This document shows, in pieces, positions 42,439 through 52,223 of a DNA stretch of 64,000 nt; the stretch's first letter is position 1, and every line of letters begins with the position of its first letter. The notes under the pieces were generated by a model, which was not told where the DNA came from, searched no databases, and worked only from the letters and a program-made list of their open reading frames with translations. A program made the translations under genes and the position numbers. Location of the stretch: positions 1-64,000 of the forward strand of contig JBILOY010000012.1 in assembly GCA_044374195.1 (NCBI GenBank), read 5' to 3'. The stretch comes from CAIKZY01 sp044374195 (GTDB taxonomy: Bacteria; Actinomycetota; Actinomycetes; S36-B12).

Positions 42439-43872
42439 CTAAACCCCGCCACCTTTGCCGGCCATGCCGATCTTGTGAACACGCATGCCGTTGGTGGTGC
42501 CCGGGACCCCAGGAGGAACGCCCGCCACGATGACGACCTTCTCACCGATGGTGGCGCGGCCGATATCGAGCAGTGCCTTGTCGACCTGGACAACCATGTC
42601 GTCGGTATGGGCCACCTGAGGTACGAGGAAGGTTTCGACCCCCCAGACCAGCGAAAGTTGGCTGCGCACCCGAGCATTTGGCGTGAACGCCAGGATTCGA
42701 GTCGGCGGGCGCCAGCGGGACACCAGCCGAGCCGACATTCCGGTCTCGGTGAAGGCAATCAAGTGAGTGGCGCCGGAGTCTATGGCCACCTGCACGGCCG
42801 CCCGAGTCAAGGAACGGGCAGTAGAGCCGAATCGGGAATCCTTGAGCGGTGGAAGCTGGTCGAGGGCTTGATCCTCGATGTGCTCAATGATCCGTGCCAT
42901 GGTTTCGATGACGAGTGCGGGGTGCTCACCGACGCTGGTCTCACCCGAGAGCATTAGGGCGTCGGCGCCATCGAGAACCGCATTGGCGACATCACTCGCC
43001 TCAGCGCGAGTGGGTCTATTCGCAGTGATCATGGAGTCGAGCATCTGAGTCGCAACAATGACCGGCTTGCCGGCCTCTCGGCACATCTGAATGGCCCGCT
43101 TCTGCACGAGCGGGACCATCTCGAGTGGCATTTCGACGCCGAGATCACCGCGCGCGACCATGACGCCATCAAATGCCGCGACGATCTCCTCGAGGTTGTC
43201 GACAGCTTGCGGCTTCTCTACCTTGGCCAGAACGGGTAAACGAACGCCTTCTTCCGCCATGATCGCATGGACGTCGTCGATATCAGCGGCGCTGCGCACG
43301 AAGGAGAGCGCGATCATGTCGGCTCCGATACGCAGGGCCCAGCGAAGATCATCGCGGTCCTTGTCGCTCAGGGCAGGCACACTCATGGCGGCACCGGGCA
43401 GGTTGAAGCCCTTGTTGTCAGAGACCCGGCCGCCCTCAACTACCTTGGTCACGACACGAGGGCCGTCAACACGAACGACCTCGAGCGCCACGCGACCGTC
43501 ATCGACAAGCACCTTGTCGCCAGGCTTGACGTCACCGGGAAGGCCCTTGTACGTCGTGGACACCATCTGCGCGTCACCGGGAACATCCTCAGTGGTGACG
43601 ATGAACTCGGCGCCGCTCTCGAGAAGAACCGGGCCGCTGGCGAACTTGCCCAGTCGGATCTTCGGCCCTTGGAGATCGACAAGAATTCCTACGCCACGAC
43701 CCGAGGCATCTGAGGCATCCCGCACCATTCGGTAGGTCTGGGCGTGGACCTCATGAGTACCGTGGGACAAGTTCAGGCGGGCGACATCCATGCCCGCATC
43801 AATCAGCGCGCGAAGGGTCTCCGGGGTACTCGATGCGGGGCCCATGGTGGCAACGATCTTCGCGCAACGCAT
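42439..43872 (-). CDS. pyk: Pyruvate kinase
   Basis: Converts phosphoenolpyruvate and ADP to pyruvate and ATP. The 477-aa protein has the N-terminal barrel (RCAKIVATMGPAS start, metal and K+ site MVARGDLGVEMP, IVATQMLDSM) with an inserted B domain (about 70-165) and the C-terminal allosteric domain. The ATG has no nearby Shine-Dalgarno sequence; TAGGCT (43880-43885) ends 7 nt before it, so the transcript may be leaderless. It lies 33 nt after gltD. Confidence 0.97.
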   Translation of the reverse strand: MRCAKIVATMGPASSTPETLRALIDAGMDVARLNLSHGTHEVHAQTYRMVRDASDASGRGVGILVDLQGPKIRLGKFASGPVLLESGAEFIVTTEDVPGDAQMVSTTYKGLPGDVKPGDKVLVDDGRVALEVVRVDGPRVVTKVVEGGRVSDNKGFNLPGAAMSVPALSDKDRDDLRWALRIGADMIALSFVRSAADIDDVHAIMAEEGVRLPVLAKVEKPQAVDNLEEIVAAFDGVMVARGDLGVEMPLEMVPLVQKRAIQMCREAGKPVIVATQMLDSMITANRPTRAEASDVANAVLDGADALMLSGETSVGEHPALVIETMARIIEHIEDQALDQLPPLKDSRFGSTARSLTRAAVQVAIDSGATHLIAFTETGMSARLVSRWRPPTRILAFTPNARVRSQLSLVWGVETFLVPQVAHTDDMVVQVDKALLDIGRATIGEKVVIVAGVPPGVPGTTNGMRVHKIGMAGKGGGV

Positions 43873-43879
43873 GCCCGTA

Positions 43880-43885
43880 AGCCTA
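43880..43885 (-). promoter_or_regulatory. Candidate leaderless promoter of pyk
   Basis: TAGGCT ends 7 nt before the pyk ATG, in the 33-nt gap after gltD, with no Shine-Dalgarno sequence at normal distance. Confidence 0.4.
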
Positions 43886-43905
43886 CCTTCTGAGTGAGTA
43901 AGCGG

Positions 43906-45360
<1,455 letters not shown>

Positions 45361-45361
45361 C

Positions 45362-48300
45362 TCAGCCTCCCATTACCGCGACCAGGGGATCGCGTCCTTC
45401 CGCAATTGCAAGTTCGCGAATCTTGATGACTCGCTTGTAGTCCTTGGGCATCACCTTGGTGAACCGCCCCGCGGACGAAGACCAATCGGCGAGCAATTCC
45501 GCTGCAAACCTTGATTCGGTTTCCTCGACGTGGCGGCGGATGATGCCTTCAAGCACTGCGCTGTCTTCGTCGCTAAGCGAATCGAGGTCGACCATCTCCG
45601 GATTTACCTTCGCCGGCTCGAGATCGATGACAAAGGCAGTACCGCCGGACATGCCGGCCCCGAGGTTGCGACCGGTCGTGCCGAGAATCGCGACGACGCC
45701 ACCGGTCATGTACTCGAGCGCATGATCGCCCACGCCTTCAACAACTGCCGTGGCCCCCGAGTTGCGCACGCAGAAGCGCTCACCCACGCGGCCCCGGAGG
45801 TAGATTTCTCCGGATGTTGCGCCATAAGCGATGACATTGCCTGCGATGGTGTTCTCGTGGGCATTGAACGTTGCGGCGCGGTCAGGTCGCACGATGATGC
45901 GCCCACCTGACAAGCCTTTCCCGACATAGTCATTCGCATCGCCTTCGAGACGAAGCGTGATACCGGCCGGGAGGAAGGCTCCGAACGACTGCCCGGCTGA
46001 GCCATGGAAGGTGAGATCGATCGTGCCGTCAGGCAGGCCTGCTCCCCCATGTGCCCGCGTGACCGCACTTCCCAGCATCGTTCCCACAGTGCGGTTGACG
46101 TTTCGAATCTCGAACTGCGCCCGAATGGGCTCTGCCTTCTCGATCGCCGGCGCACAGATGCGAAGCAACTCTTGATCAAGGGCTGCCTCGAGTCCGTGAT
46201 CTTGAGCGACGACCTGACGACGCGGCGCTGAGGGATCAATATCCGGCACGTGCAGGATCGGTGCCAGGTCCAGGCCTGAAGCCTTCCAGTGGTCAACCGC
46301 CTTCTCTACATCAAGGAACTCCGCCTGACCGACCGCTTCGTCAATGCTGCGGAAGCCGAGTGCTGCGAGATAACCACGAACCTCTTCCGCGATGTACTCG
46401 AAGAAGGTCTCGACGAACTCGGGCTCACCGGTGAAACGCTCGCGCAGAACTGGATTCTGCGTGGCCACACCAACCGGGCATGTGTCGAGATGGCAGACAC
46501 GCATCATCACGCAGCCCATAACGACTAGAGGTGCCGTGGCAAAGCCGAACTCTTCCGCACCCAAGAGCGCGGCAATGATGACATCGCGTCCGGTCTTCAA
46601 CTGGCCATCAGCTTGAACCACGATGCGATCGCGAAGGCCATTGAGCAAAAGGGTCTGCTGCGCCTCAGCCAGCCCCAGCTCCCAAGGAGTGCCGGCATGC
46701 TTGAGAGAGGTCAGCGGAGATGCCCCAGTTCCACCATCGAAACCGGAGATCAGTACGACGTCAGCGTGCGCCTTGGCTACACCGGCGGCGACGGTGCCCA
46801 CACCGATCTCGGAGACGAGCTTCACGTGAACCCGCGCCTGAGGATTCGCATTCTTCAAGTCATGGATGAGCTGCGCGAGATCCTCGATCGAGTAAATGTC
46901 ATGATGCGGAGGAGGCGAGATCAACCCCACGCCTGGCGTGGAGTGCCGAGTCTTCGCAACCCAGGGGTACACCTTGTGACCGGGAAGCTGACCACCCTCG
47001 CCCGGCTTGGCGCCCTGGGCCATTTTGATCTGAATGTCGTCACTGTTCACGAGGTACTCGCTCGTAACACCGAATCGGCCGGAGGCTACCTGCTTGATCG
47101 ACGATCGCTTCGAATCACCGTTAGCCATCGGCAAGTAGCGCTCAGGGTCCTCGCCACCTTCACCGGTGTTCGACTTCGCACCCATCCTGTTCATGGCGAT
47201 GGCAAGGGTCTCGTGGGCCTCTGCGGAGATCGAGCCATAGGACATCGCGCCCGTCGAGAATCGCTTGATGATGTCCGCAGCGGATTCGACTTCTGCGATA
47301 GGAACTGAGGGACGCAGACCTTCTCGAAGGTTGAACAGGCCGCGCAGGGTCATCAATCGCTCAGACTGTGTGTCAACACGCTCGGTGTACTGCTGGAAGA
47401 TGTCGAAGCGCTTGTTTCGCGTCGCGTGCTGTAGGCGGAAGACTGTCTCCGGGTCGAAGAGATGCAGCTCGCCCTCTCGACGCCACTGGTACTCGCCACC
47501 GACATTCAAAGTGCGGTGGGCAGGTGCAATGCCTGATGTCGGGTAGGCAATCGCATGCCGGGCAGCAACCTCGTCGGCGATCACATCGAGGCCGATTCCG
47601 CCGAGCTTGGAAGAGGTACCCACGAAGTAGGTCTCCACGAGCTCGCGAGAAAGGCCGATAGCCTCGAAGATCTGAGCGCCTCGATACGAGGCAACTGTCG
47701 ACACGCCCATCTTGGACATGACCTTGAGCAAGCCCTTGCCGAGTGACTTCACGATGTTGCGCATTGCCTTCTCGGGCGTGACACCTTCGATGACGCCGCG
47801 GCGCACGAGATCCTCGACCGATTCCAATGCAAGATACGGATTCACTGCAGCTGCCCCGTAGCCGACCAGCAAGGCGACATGGTGAACCTCGCGGACGTCA
47901 CCCGCCTCGATGAGCAGGCTGACCATGGTGCGCGTCTTGGTACGCACCATGTGGTGATGAACCGCTGCACACAGCAGTAACGACGGAATCGGCGCCATCT
48001 CAGCGTTGCTATCTCGGTCGGAGAGCACGATGAACCGCTTTCCCTGGCGGATCAAGGCATCGACTTCGTGGAAGATCTCTGTCAGACGACGCGCGAGACC
48101 CTCGCCACCCTCAGACACCCGATAGAGGCCACTAATGCGCACCCCCGCAAATCCGGGCTGAGTGCCATCGGCATTGATGTGCAAGATCTTGGCGAGCTCG
48201 TCGTTGTCGATGACCGGAAAGGGCAGCACGACGGCACGCGAGTGCTCGGGGCTCGGCTCGAGGAGATTTCCCTCCGGACCGATGATGCTCGAGAGCGAAG

Positions 48301-49885
48301 TGACAATCTCTTCACGAATGGCGTCCAGAGGCGGATTCGTGACCTGTGCGAACAGTTGCTGGAAGTAGTCAAAGAGCAGTCGCGGACGCGCAGAGAGAAC
48401 CGCAACAGGAGTATCAGAGCCCATTGAACCGATCGGCTCAATGCCGAGGGTGGCCATCGGCTCGAGGATGATGCGCAGTTCCTCTTCGGTGTAACCGAAA
48501 GTCTGCTGTCGTCGCGCGACCGAGCCGTGCGTATGCACGATGTGCTCTCGCTCCGGCAGATCATCGAGGTGGATTAAACCCGCGTCGAGCCATTCCTGGT
48601 AGGGCGACGCAGCTGCCAACGCTGACTTCACTTCGTCGTCCTCGATGATGCGATGCTGCTCTGTATCGACAAGGAACATCAGACCGGGCTGCAGGCGACC
48701 CTTGCGCACGATTGAAGCGGGATCAATGTCGAGTACGCCCGACTCGGAGCCAAGGACCACAAGTCCATCGTCGGTAACCCAGAAGCGACCGGGGCGAAGC
48801 CCATTGCGATCGAGCACCGCGCCGATCACAGTTCCATCGGTGAAGCAGACGTTCGCGGGACCATCCCAGGGCTCCATGAAGGTGGCATGGAATTCGTAGA
48901 AGGCACGTCGAGCCGGATCCATGCTGAGGTTGTTCTCCCAAGCTTCGGGAATCATCATCAGCACTGAGTGCGGGAGCGAGCGTCCGCCAAGGTGCAGCAG
49001 TTCAAGCACCTCATCAAATGAGGCTGAATCACTGCCGCCGTTGGCACAGATGGGGAACAGGCGCGTCGGATCACCAGGCAGAACTGACGAGGTGAGAAGC
49101 GACTCGCGGGCCCGCATCCAGTTGCGGTTGCCCTGGACTGTGTTGATCTCACCGTTGTGGGAGATGTACCGGTACGGATGTGCCAATGGCCAGGACGGGA
49201 AGGTGTTAGTCGAGAAGCGAGAGTGCACGAGGGCGAGCGCCGAGGCCACTCGGACATCGGAGAGATCGGGGTAGAACGGCTCCAGCTGACCCGTGGTCAG
49301 CATGCCCTTGTAGACGATTGTCCGCGACGAGAGCGAACCGAAGTAGACACCGGCATCGTGCTCCGAACGCTTACGGAGGCCATAGACCATGCGATCGAGC
49401 TCAAGTCCTGCCAGGCGCGGTGACGTGGCGACGAAAAGCTGCTCGAAAACCGGCATGACGCTACGTGCGGTCGCACCCACCGTTGAGGCGTCAACGGGCA
49501 CCGAGCGCCAGCCCAGAACTTCGACACCCTCCTCCGCCGCGATGGCCTCGATTCGTGCCTTGGCACGTACGCGATCTGAGTCATCGACGGGAAGGAAGGC
49601 AATGCCCGCGGCATAGGAACCCGATTCGGGCAGAGAGAAATCTACGACCTCACGGAAGAAGGCGTCGGGGATCTGGATCAAGATGCCAGCACCGTCACCG
49701 CTGTCTGGCTCACTGCCCGATGCACCTCGGTGCTCCAGGTTGCGCAGAGCTGTCAGAGCCTTGTCGACGATGTCGTGCGAGGGAATACCGGTCAACGTGG
49801 CCACGAAAGCCACGCCGCAGGCGTCATGCTCTCGGGTCGGGTCGTACAGACCCTGAGCCTTAGGGGCGTTGGAATAACTGGCCAT
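45362..49885 (-). CDS. gltB: Glutamate synthase large subunit
   Basis: Makes two glutamates from glutamine and 2-oxoglutarate. Of 1507 aa, the N-terminal class II amidotransferase domain has its nucleophile C23 (HDACGVAF) after a short propeptide; the central and FMN-binding synthase domains follow, with a 3Fe-4S cysteine cluster in CVMMRVCHLDTCPVG, and the C-terminal beta-helix GXGXG domain closes it. I chose the ATG at 49885 because AAGGA lies 6-7 nt upstream; earlier in-frame starts lack homology. Confidence 0.96.
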   Translation of the reverse strand: MASYSNAPKAQGLYDPTREHDACGVAFVATLTGIPSHDIVDKALTALRNLEHRGASGSEPDSGDGAGILIQIPDAFFREVVDFSLPESGSYAAGIAFLPVDDSDRVRAKARIEAIAAEEGVEVLGWRSVPVDASTVGATARSVMPVFEQLFVATSPRLAGLELDRMVYGLRKRSEHDAGVYFGSLSSRTIVYKGMLTTGQLEPFYPDLSDVRVASALALVHSRFSTNTFPSWPLAHPYRYISHNGEINTVQGNRNWMRARESLLTSSVLPGDPTRLFPICANGGSDSASFDEVLELLHLGGRSLPHSVLMMIPEAWENNLSMDPARRAFYEFHATFMEPWDGPANVCFTDGTVIGAVLDRNGLRPGRFWVTDDGLVVLGSESGVLDIDPASIVRKGRLQPGLMFLVDTEQHRIIEDDEVKSALAAASPYQEWLDAGLIHLDDLPEREHIVHTHGSVARRQQTFGYTEEELRIILEPMATLGIEPIGSMGSDTPVAVLSARPRLLFDYFQQLFAQVTNPPLDAIREEIVTSLSSIIGPEGNLLEPSPEHSRAVVLPFPVIDNDELAKILHINADGTQPGFAGVRISGLYRVSEGGEGLARRLTEIFHEVDALIRQGKRFIVLSDRDSNAEMAPIPSLLLCAAVHHHMVRTKTRTMVSLLIEAGDVREVHHVALLVGYGAAAVNPYLALESVEDLVRRGVIEGVTPEKAMRNIVKSLGKGLLKVMSKMGVSTVASYRGAQIFEAIGLSRELVETYFVGTSSKLGGIGLDVIADEVAARHAIAYPTSGIAPAHRTLNVGGEYQWRREGELHLFDPETVFRLQHATRNKRFDIFQQYTERVDTQSERLMTLRGLFNLREGLRPSVPIAEVESAADIIKRFSTGAMSYGSISAEAHETLAIAMNRMGAKSNTGEGGEDPERYLPMANGDSKRSSIKQVASGRFGVTSEYLVNSDDIQIKMAQGAKPGEGGQLPGHKVYPWVAKTRHSTPGVGLISPPPHHDIYSIEDLAQLIHDLKNANPQARVHVKLVSEIGVGTVAAGVAKAHADVVLISGFDGGTGASPLTSLKHAGTPWELGLAEAQQTLLLNGLRDRIVVQADGQLKTGRDVIIAALLGAEEFGFATAPLVVMGCVMMRVCHLDTCPVGVATQNPVLRERFTGEPEFVETFFEYIAEEVRGYLAALGFRSIDEAVGQAEFLDVEKAVDHWKASGLDLAPILHVPDIDPSAPRRQVVAQDHGLEAALDQELLRICAPAIEKAEPIRAQFEIRNVNRTVGTMLGSAVTRAHGGAGLPDGTIDLTFHGSAGQSFGAFLPAGITLRLEGDANDYVGKGLSGGRIIVRPDRAATFNAHENTIAGNVIAYGATSGEIYLRGRVGERFCVRNSGATAVVEGVGDHALEYMTGGVVAILGTTGRNLGAGMSGGTAFVIDLEPAKVNPEMVDLDSLSDEDSAVLEGIIRRHVEETESRFAAELLADWSSSAGRFTKVMPKDYKRVIKIRELAIAEGRDPLVAVMGG

Positions 49886-49960
49886 GAGATGTCCTTGTCG
49901 TCGCCGGATCCACTCGGGCATGCCCGAGCCATTCACAGGACGACGTTGGCCTGCTAGGAA

Positions 49961-49966
49961 ATTCTA
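49961..49966 (-). promoter_or_regulatory. Candidate gltBD promoter -10
   Basis: TAGAAT (the first three bases are the ribF stop codon) lies about 76 nt before gltB. It is the best -10 in the 78-nt gap; the -35 is weak. Confidence 0.35.
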
Positions 49967-50872
49967 TGGGATGGGGGGATCGAGGACGAATCGAGCCTGC
50001 TCTACGTCTTGGGCCATCTGGCCGAGGAATTCCTCGAGGGAGTCAAAAACCTGCTGACCGCGCAGAAATCGGGTGAAGATCACTCGTGCGAAGAGCCCGT
50101 AAAGCTCGAGGCCCTCACGATCGAGGCAGTAGACCTCGACTCGTCGTTCAGAGCCCTGAAACTGCGGATTCGTGCCCACGGAAATCGCCGCGGGGAACCG
50201 CTGCCCTGCCACGTCGAGCCAGCCTGCGTAGACCCCATCGGCAGGCACGAGCATTCCCGGCTCGGTGTCAATATTCGCGGTCGGATAACCGAGGTCGCGG
50301 CCGCGATGGTCGCCGTGCACGACCGTGCCGGTCATCGAATACAGCCGACCAAGAACCTCGCCGGCATTCTCGACGTCACCGGCGCTCACCAGCCGGCGGA
50401 TTCTGGTCGAGGACCACGGTGCCGAATCCGCGGCCACGGGGACCACATGAACGCTGATACCCCGAGCAGCACACTCTGACGTCAGTACCTCAGGAGTACC
50501 GGCGGCCATGCGCCCGAAACGGAAGTTCTCCCCCACCACCACATGTGCCGCATGCATCCTCTCGATGAGAGCGTCATCGATGAATTCGGCCGGAGTGATG
50601 TGGGCGTAGTCGGGAGTGAAGTCGATGACCTCGACGGCATCTGCACCCGCTTCGAGCAGCAACCGAACGCGGTCATCGAGGGTTGCGATTTGGTCAGGAA
50701 TCGACTCCGGACGCAATACGACTGCCGGGTGGGGGAAGAAGGTAATGGCCACTAGGGGCAGACCAGCCTCATCTGCAAGCTTGCGAGCAACGTCAATGAG
50801 GCTGCGGTGTCCGCGATGAACACCGTCAAACACGCCTATGCAGGCAACAACGCTGCCGATCGTCTCACTCAT
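49964..50872 (-). CDS. ribF: Riboflavin kinase / FAD synthetase
   Basis: Turns riboflavin into FMN and then FAD. The 302-aa protein has an N-terminal nucleotidyltransferase domain (GVFDGVHRGHRSL, then STRIRRL) and a C-terminal kinase domain (about 180-302, with GYPTANI). It lies 17 nt after truB, the normal position. A TAGGCT hexamer 9 nt before the ATG and no Shine-Dalgarno sequence hint at a very short leader. In many relatives rpsO and pnp follow; here gltB does. Confidence 0.95.
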   Translation of the reverse strand: MSETIGSVVACIGVFDGVHRGHRSLIDVARKLADEAGLPLVAITFFPHPAVVLRPESIPDQIATLDDRVRLLLEAGADAVEVIDFTPDYAHITPAEFIDDALIERMHAAHVVVGENFRFGRMAAGTPEVLTSECAARGISVHVVPVAADSAPWSSTRIRRLVSAGDVENAGEVLGRLYSMTGTVVHGDHRGRDLGYPTANIDTEPGMLVPADGVYAGWLDVAGQRFPAAISVGTNPQFQGSERRVEVYCLDREGLELYGLFARVIFTRFLRGQQVFDSLEEFLGQMAQDVEQARFVLDPPIP

Positions 50873-50889
50873 CAGGACACCAGCCTAGA

Positions 50890-51783
50890 TCAGCCGACGA
50901 AGACGGCGAGGTAGCGAAGACGATCGCCGTCGGATTCGGCGAGTGCAAGCACCGAACCTCCGGGGGCGAACAGTGCAGTGGGCGACTCAAGGTGAAGCGG
51001 GATTCGTCGGCCATGGCTGACGTGGTCGGCGTCCTCGTCACTCAGCACCAAGGACGGGAAGCACGCTCGGGACGCCTCGGCAATCGGGATGAGAGCCTGC
51101 GTGCCCAGGGATTCGATACTCGAGGCGCCCTCGAGACTGAAGGCACCGATGCGCGTGCGCCGCAGCATGGTCAGATGAGCACCGACGCCCAGCGCCTCAC
51201 CCAGGTCTCGTGCAAGCGCCCGAACATAGGTGCCCGTCGTGCATTCCACGCGAACATCAATGTCGATCGCATTGATCTCGCGTCGCACCTGCGTGCGTTC
51301 GAATCTGGACACCGTCACGGTGCGAGCCTTCAGCTCAACATTCTCGCCGGCACGAACACGTGCGTAGGACCTCTTGCCGTCCACCTTGATGGCACTCACG
51401 GAGCTCGGCACCTGCTGGATCACACCCTTCAGGGCCTGCATCGCCTGGTCGATGGCCAGCTCAGTCACGTGGTCGAGTAGCGCGACGGGAGCCTGAGCGA
51501 TGATCTCCCCCTCCGCATCGTCAGTCACCGTGGTGCTGCCGAGTCGAATAGTGGCGAGGTATTCCTTGTCATGCAGCGCCAGGTGTCCGAGCAATCGGGT
51601 AGCCCGTTCAACTCCGAGAATCAGCAGGCCGGTGGCCATCGGGTCCAAGGTGCCGGCATGACCGACCTTGCGAGTACCGAGGGCGCGACGAGCTGCTGCT
51701 ACCGCGCCATGCGAGGTGATCGCACCCGGTTTGTCGACCAGGAGCAACCCCGAGGGAACTACGCCGGGCCGCGAGGACGTCAT
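50890..51783 (-). CDS. truB: tRNA pseudouridine-55 synthase
   Basis: Makes the universal pseudouridine 55 in the T-loop of tRNAs. The catalytic aspartate is D47 in HAGTLDPMATG, preceded by the LLVDKPGAITSHG motif. A C-terminal domain (about 245-297) of the actinobacterial type is present. The length is 297 aa. It overlaps rbfA by ATGA. Confidence 0.97.
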   Translation of the reverse strand: MTSSRPGVVPSGLLLVDKPGAITSHGAVAAARRALGTRKVGHAGTLDPMATGLLILGVERATRLLGHLALHDKEYLATIRLGSTTVTDDAEGEIIAQAPVALLDHVTELAIDQAMQALKGVIQQVPSSVSAIKVDGKRSYARVRAGENVELKARTVTVSRFERTQVRREINAIDIDVRVECTTGTYVRALARDLGEALGVGAHLTMLRRTRIGAFSLEGASSIESLGTQALIPIAEASRACFPSLVLSDEDADHVSHGRRIPLHLESPTALFAPGGSVLALAESDGDRLRYLAVFVG

Positions 51784-52223
51784 GCCTCGGTGTCGGCATC
51801 CTCGTCGCGCGGATGTCGGTAGGGATCGGCGTCGCCCGCATAGGTGGCATGCTCCGCCTGCTCGTGCACGTGTGCGTCAGCCTCAGCCGCCTGTCGCAGC
51901 AGATCCTCGAGCTGACGAGCATTGTCGGGAATCGCGTCCAGGAAGAAAGCGAGACTCGGGGTGAACTTGATGCCGGTCTGCTTGCCCACCTCGCTGCGAA
52001 GCACCCCTTTTGCGGACTCCAGGGCAGCAGCGGTCGAGACGCGCTCCTCATCGTCGCCATACACGGTGTAGAACACCGAAGCCTCGCGAAGATCCGGGGT
52101 TACTCGCACATCGGTGATGGTGATGAAACCGAGCCGCGGATCCTTGATCCGCATCTCGAGAGTCTCTGCCACGATCACCTTGATTCGGTCGGCCATCTTT
52201 CGCTGTCGGGCCTCACTGCTCAT
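51780..52223 (-). CDS. rbfA: Ribosome-binding factor A
   Basis: Assists late maturation of the 30S subunit and cold adaptation. The KH-like fold covers residues 1-110 (MADRIKVIVAETL, GFITITDVRVTPDLREASVFYTV, LAFFLDAIPDNARQLEDLL), with an acidic-histidine-rich tail to residue 147. ATGA overlaps on both sides with infB and truB. Confidence 0.95.
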   Translation of the reverse strand: MSSEARQRKMADRIKVIVAETLEMRIKDPRLGFITITDVRVTPDLREASVFYTVYGDDEERVSTAAALESAKGVLRSEVGKQTGIKFTPSLAFFLDAIPDNARQLEDLLRQAAEADAHVHEQAEHATYAGDADPYRHPRDEDADTEA

